Positions 24,501-31,160 of a stretch of DNA of 64,000 nt are shown here, piece by piece. Numbering within the stretch: the first letter of the stretch is position 1; each line of letters begins with the position of its first letter. Under the pieces are notes generated by a model. It was given only the letters and a program-made list of their open reading frames with translations. It ran no database searches and was not told the DNA's origin. The stretch is from Strongylocentrotus purpuratus (taxonomy: Eukaryota > Echinodermata > Echinoidea > Camarodonta > Strongylocentrotidae): the NCBI RefSeq assembly GCF_000002235.5, contig NW_022145604.1, positions 117,097 to 181,096 on the forward strand. The letters run 5' to 3'. The position numbers and the translations under genes are program-made.

Positions 24501-27500
24501 ACACAGTACGAGAAAGAAAGGGACAGGAAGAAAGGGACAGGGCAATACCCAGATCTCATTCCCAGATCCCAATTCCAGTACGAAAAACAAAGAAGGAAAC
24601 TGCAACCCAAACTCCAGTAAATATGACATCTATTGATTTGATTATGTTTATTCTGTTTGTGGTACGACAGTTGCCTCAGTCCAGTAATGATGATAATTTC
24701 TTGGAAGCGGTAGTTAGAGCAGGCAAAGAAATTTTGAAGGTAGACATTACCATGGAAATGGTAAAAAGTCGCCTCATATAACTAATAAGTCCATATCAGA
24801 CCTATTGATTGTACAATGGAACGCACAAGGCTTGACGGCGCATGGCGCAAACTTTTTATCTTCCCTTATTGATAACAATTTGTTAGGTATTCACCCAGAT
24901 ATAATGTGCATCCAAGAAACTTGGTTTAACGATTTTAATGTTTTGTTTATACCCAATTACGTTTGTGTTTGTAAAAACAGGCCGGACGGCAGAAGAGGTG
25001 GTTTGGTGATGTATTTAAAAAACGACATCACTTTTCAGGCGATGGATACACCCAGGAACGCCGAATACCAAAAAGTTGATATTTTTTGTAAAAACGGAGT
25101 TATCTCAATCTTCAACTATTATAATCCGTGTAAAAAGATTGAACTGATAGATCTAAATAACATGATAAGAAATGTGCCGGGGAAGTATTTGATTCTAGGC
25201 GACTTTAATAGTCACAATCCTCTATGGGGGAGCAACAAATTAGACACAAACGGTAGAACTGTGGAGTCTTTTATAGAAAATAATGATTTGGTTTTATTAA
25301 ATGATGGATCTCCTACAAGGTTAGACCCATATTATGGTACATACTCAAATCTGGATTTGTCCTTAGTATCGAAAGAATTAGCACGTAATACAGAATGGAA
25401 AGTACTATCCAATAATTTTGGCAGTGATCATAATCTGGTTTGCTTAAATTTTAAACATGTGTACAATAGACCAGGGGGTGAGAATATGGGACAGAGATGG
25501 TCTTTTAGAAAGGTTAATTGGGAAGAGTATAGAGAAGAAATTGAAGAGGCATTGAGAAAAGAAGGATATGAAAATCTTGGTGCAGAACTAAACATTCAAG
25601 GCAGATACAATGTGATTGTTAAGGTGATCAAGGAAACGTCGAACAAGTGCATTCCGCGTGTGCAGATTGCCAAGAGAAGAAAAGTAAATCCCTGGTGGAA
25701 CAATGCCTGCAAGAAGGCGGTGCAAGAGAGAAATCGTCTTAAAAACAGGTTAAGAAGGTATTATGATCTAAATGATGTTAAGAAATACTTAAAGAAGAAA
25801 GCTGTCGCTCAGAAGGTAATCAGGAGAGCTCAATATGATTATTGGTTAGAGTACTGCCGTAGAATGAATAGATTTACAGACATTGGGAAAGTCTGGGAAC
25901 AGGTTAAAAGAATGCGGGACAGTACAATGAACAAGCACATCTTTCACAATCTATTTGTAGACGGAAATATCTTGAAAGAATCTGAGGAAAAAGCTAATGC
26001 AATGGCAACCTATTTTAAATCGGTTGATGAATCACTTTCCGTAACTAAAAATGAAAACGAAAATATCTTGTACAATAATTCTTCAACAAATGATGATGAT
26101 TGTATCAATGATGACTTTAACATGAGTGAAATGGGGAATGTTTTAAAGGAGATGAAAAACTCCTCATCCGGTAAGGATGATATTTATTTAATTATGATTA
26201 AGAATTTGCCGAACAAGGCACTCGTGTATTTATTAAACTTGTATAATGACATTTGGAAAATCTCACTTTTTCCACATCAGTGGTATGAGGTTATTCAAAT
26301 ACCAATCTTGAAATCCGGAAAAGATCCGACTCAAGTGACCTCTTATAGGCCGATTTCGTTGATATCAACATTCTCTAAAATTATGGAAAAAATGATAAAA
26401 AATCGCCTGACGTGGTTTCTAGAAAAAAACAGACTATTAAATCCTATTCAATCTGGCTTCCGCAAATATAGGAATGTCAAAGATCACTTAGTGAGATTGG
26501 AGACGGACATACATATATCCTTGAAAAGTAAAAAATATACCGTAGCGGTCTTTCTTGATTTAGAAAAAGCATATGATTCGCTATGGAAAACAGGTCTACT
26601 AAGAAAATTATCTATCTTAGGCATTGGTGGAAAAATGTTACTTTTTATAAAAGCATTTCTATTGAGTAGGATTTCTAATGTGAGGATAAATAACTATATG
26701 TCTCGCCACTACACGTTAGAAAATGGAATCCCGCAAGGAAGTTCATTAAGTCCTTTATTATTTACTTTAATGTTAAATGATCTCAAGATAAATGTAAGTG
26801 ATGTTAAATTATCTTGCTATGCTGATGACATTGCAATCTGGTGTTCAAATAAGGATTTAGAGCTGGCCCGCAGGAAATTACAAGAGGCCCTGCATGAGCT
26901 TGAGATATGGTGTTGGACGTGGAAGTTAAACGTTTCCCCTACCAAATCTGCAGTATTAGTCTTTACCAACAAACAAAAGAAAGATATTCTTCTACAAATA
27001 AAAGGACATAATCTGCCTATATGCGAGCAGTATAAGTTCCTTGGTGTGAGGTTTGACTCCAATTTAACTTGGTCTGTCCATATAGATTCTATCATTGATA
27101 AATGTAAGAAAAGAATAAACTTGCTACGTTGTGTCTCCGGCACCCCCTGGGGAAGTAAGTATGAGATTTTGATGATGATTTATAAAGGACTTATCCTATC
27201 CATTTTGGACTATGGGAGTGAAATGTATGATTCTGCTTGTATATCTTTAACAAAAAAACTTGACTCTATCCAATACAGAGCCTTAAAAATTATTACAGGC
27301 ACAATACACAATGTGTCCTTGGAGGCTTTACAAGTTTTGACCGGGGAGCTGCCTCTGAGATATCGTAGAAGGTTGTTAAATGATAACTTTCGAGTTTATT
27401 TACTGTCTAGTACTTTAAACCACCCAACAAAAGAAGTATTGGGTGATGACTATGATTTAAATAACTTAGAATGGAAGATAGGAGAAGGACCTTTTAAACT

Positions 27501-28868
27501 GCGATCCTTTAGAGACGAAGTAGTGGTGGAAGGGCAAACCAACTTATTGCCGAAAATCCCAGAATGGCGGTTAGCACGACCACAAGTGTCTTTCGAACAC
27601 CATGGCAAAGTGCAAAAAAAGGAAATGCCTCCATTTGAAATAAAATCGATTGTTCTAGATAGCATTGGAAATTCATGGAATGGGTTTTTACATATATATA
27701 CAGATGGTTCTAAACTCGAGGATGGGAAGACAGGAGCCGCATTTTATGTGTCTCATTATAATGTGGTGAAATTTTTTAGATTATCCCATGTCTGTATTAT
27801 GAGAGCAGAACTAGTGGCCATACTAATGGCACTAGAGTGGATTAATACATTTATTGAATCCTCTTCGGTGGTAATTTTTAGCGACGCTTTGTCAGCTTTA
27901 CAAATGATCGATTCATACTTTATTAGATGTGCTATTGTAAATGAAATTTTATCCATAATTAATATTTTGCAGTTTAAGGATGTTTGTGTTGCTTTTGAAT
28001 GGATTCCGTCACATTGCGATATTAGGGGCAATGAGATCGTAGATCGGGCTGCCAAAAAAGGAGCCATGAAAAGGTGTATAGACATAGTTATACCAAATAC
28101 AAGAAGTGAATTGGCAGCCTCTCGTTTGATCCATTATAACAAATTATGGCAAGCAGAATGGGACAATGCAGAACACGGTAGATTTTTATATGCTTTGCAT
28201 AGCGACGTTTCAAAGCCCATACATAGACAAGGCCTATCTCGCAGAGAAGAATGCTTGATACAACAACTAAGAGTAGGTAACTGTAGTTTAAATTATTACC
28301 TTTTTCAAATTAACCAACACGATACTGGTCTTTGTGAAGTTTGTCAAGAAGATGAAACAATTAAACATTTTATTTTCTATTGTACAAAATACGACAAAGA
28401 TAGACGTCTCTTAAAAGAAAGGATTAAATTGAACAACCCCAATCTGAAACAATTATTGATGTCTAACCCAATTTTTACTCGTGAATTATTGGGTTACATA
28501 TACGATACTAATCGTTTTAGATAGCTTTTAAAGCTATCAGGGATCCCCTTAACTTATGTCGATCCTGTAATAATATATCAAATGAAGTATTTGCGGTTTT
28601 TCCATGAACAATTGCAACTAACTCCCATCTCGCCTTTTATGTGCATTTTATGCAATTTTAATATTGCAGCTTTTTTTTTTTTTTTTTTTTTTTTTAAACC
28701 ATATCACTATTAATTTCATTTCACCAAGGAAAGTCGCTCGTGGGCTTGATTTCCGAAGCCCACGCCAAAGCTATACACGAAATTGACTGGCGCAAATAAT
28801 CTTTGAGATTGAAGAGCGCCATCTAAACGAAGAACCAACCAACCAACCTTCCTACCCCCGCCGCTCCC

Positions 28869-28901
<33 letters not shown>

Positions 28902-31129
28902 CCCCTCTCTCTCCCTCGAGTTCATTCCAGAGGAGCATGTGTAAGTCATGTTAGATAACTATATTATACCGCCCTCTCACAATCAACTCTCGCTGTATCC
29001 CCCTCCACCCCCTCGCTCTCTCTGTTTCCCTATGCCATGGATTACATCAAGCAAAATTTAGTTTGTCTTAATACCATGTATACATAATTAGTACTTTGAA
29101 AGATGAAACTATCGGGTCTTATCATGCCTTTGTATTACTATTATTTTTATTAATCCTGTTTTGTACCAGCGTGCAGAGCGGAACAAAAGCTTTATGACAA
29201 GGCAAGGAAAATGCAGTGATCGATATATTAATAGAAAATTAATAGAATTATGAACATTTTGTGTGGTTTGGGAACTTTGATCAAACCTTTTCAAATAGTT
29301 CTGAAATGAACAATTTCCCCGTCACACAGACAATGAATGATAACTGATTTTGTCAATTATCTGATAACGTATACGAATGACACTATTATATTTAGCCGGC
29401 TTTATGAAACTTACTGATAAGAAGGTAAGGGCCCGATGTATGGATACAATCATACACAGTCCATAACATTTAAAGCCCGTGAGTTGTACGCCATCGTTGA
29501 CGTACCTTTGGCTACCTTTCATGATCACAAGGTTTAACTCACGATGAGATATCGACGATCCAGACCATTTCCATTTCCCCTTACTTCTTTGCGAGGCAGA
29601 TTTGTTGCAACGACAACCAAGGGTATGGTCAACGGAGCGAAAGCCCGAACTCAGCATAATAAACTTCACGTTGGATTCACGACATTAATCATTTTGTCAG
29701 ACGAAGGAAATATCAATTCAGTTCATTTGGAGATTAGGGTTATCATGAGAAATCATATTAGCTCCAGAATGGAAGATTTCAGTAACTAAAGCAAAGCCCA
29801 AAGCTTCGAAAAGGATAACGAACTTTTGCTATAGTTTATCGTTGGTCTTATCGCCAAACAAACTCAATTTTTAACAGCTCCCCCACCCCCCTCCCCGCCC
29901 CCCCCCTCCACCCACCACCACCGCCTTCTGCATACGGTCGGCCTCCCTAAATGAAAGCATACAATAACTAACCAGTCAATTACTCCTACATAGGAAATTG
30001 CTGAATTTACAAAATTCGTGGTAACCCTTACGATATCTAGATACCCCCCTCACACATTTCACCACCATCACCATCACCACCACCACCACCACCATCAGCA
30101 ACAACATCAACAACAAAACCACCCTAGCAGACAGTTGATCTCCCTCTACGTACGTACCCATAACGAATACGCAGTTATAATTGCTATAATGTGTGGAAGC
30201 GTTGGTTCCCAGGGGACGGGAATCAAGTGAAGACTTCCTTGGATATAAGAAAAGACTTTGCCTCCTTTTGTTATTTTAATTATTTAAGGGAAGACGAAAC
30301 TCCCGAGACGCTGTTCCTTGATGAACTGACAATCGATGGCGTGTATGAGATCGTCATCACTCAACTCTTCGGCTGCTATCGGTTTCGCTATGGTGACGTC
30401 ATCAAGATAACTCGTTTCCACATGAATACCCCCGTGGCTGAGTTCATGTATAGGTATGACATCAAACAACACCCTTTTATTTATTTCCATATATTTTACC
30501 TTACTACATAAATGTAGAGAATATTAATACATAGATTGGTTTATATGATCGAATATCATATCTAGTTCATTGTGGAAATGGGTAACTAGAAGTTTCTAGA
30601 ACATTTTATTCGAGAGGAAGTCGTCATAATATCGTCATGAGATTTAAAAAGAGTTCGCGACATCCCGGTCTTATGCAGGGTTCGGTTTTCTCGGCATTTA
30701 AAAAAAATGTTTCTTGGGTTCAATATTCCTAGGTCTGGTCAGATGTTAAATGTTGTATCAGAGAAAGTTGATCAGCGGACAGTGCAGGAAGCCATGTGTG
30801 CTGCTGTGGACCAGTGGCCTGATGTTCAGATACGGGATTATGCCGTAGCAGAAAGCACACTCTTAGCTGAGTTAGGTGAGGAGGGGGCACAAAATGTACT
30901 ATATTCTAATGCTTTCTCAGCTAATATTATTTTGTAATGTCTTCTATGACCACATTATTCTGTTATTAGCCTACCCCCCCCCCCCTCATCCCCTCTACGA
31001 TAACAAACTGCATAGGGTCGCACCGGCGTTACCCCCTCCCTTTTTTGAAGGACAATAAAGAACTAGAGTGGTACGTTTATCTAAGCCCCTCCCCCCCCCC
31101 CCCCTGCTATATAATATATACTCTGCGTC

Positions 31130-31160
<31 letters not shown>

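Larger units (their letters stand above)
22337..28848 (+). mobile_element. I-group-like LINE (APE endonuclease, RT, RNase H) in GH3 intron 5
   Basis: About 6.5 kb including a 0.6-kb nested insertion. It has a 5' UTR of about 400 bp, an ORF1 with zinc knuckles (broken), an ORF2 of 1,239 codons, and a 3' UTR with an internal T-run (about 28672-28694), ending in AACCAACCAACC. RNase H after RT in ORF2 places it in the I/Ingi/Nimb side of non-LTR elements rather than CR1 or L1. Same strand as the host gene. Confidence 0.88.
21244..29033 (+). repeat. About 130-bp array carrying a copied exon end and splice donor, split by LINE insertions
   Basis: The real exon 5 end (TTCATTCCAGAGGAGAATAT, donor GTAAGTCC at 21268) heads the first unit. 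Copies of TTCATTCCAGAGGAG occur near 21384, 21508, 21641, 22243 and 28919. All but the second keep GTAAGT. Each copy is followed by TAGATAACTATAT-like sequence, a CTCTCT tract, CCTACCCCCGCCGC and a C-run. LINE sequence occupies 21737-22174 and 22337-28848. Confidence 0.9.

Noticed and set aside
30018..30230. Frame with a histidine run
   Set aside because: CAC/CAT repeat inside GH3 intron 5; no splice support.
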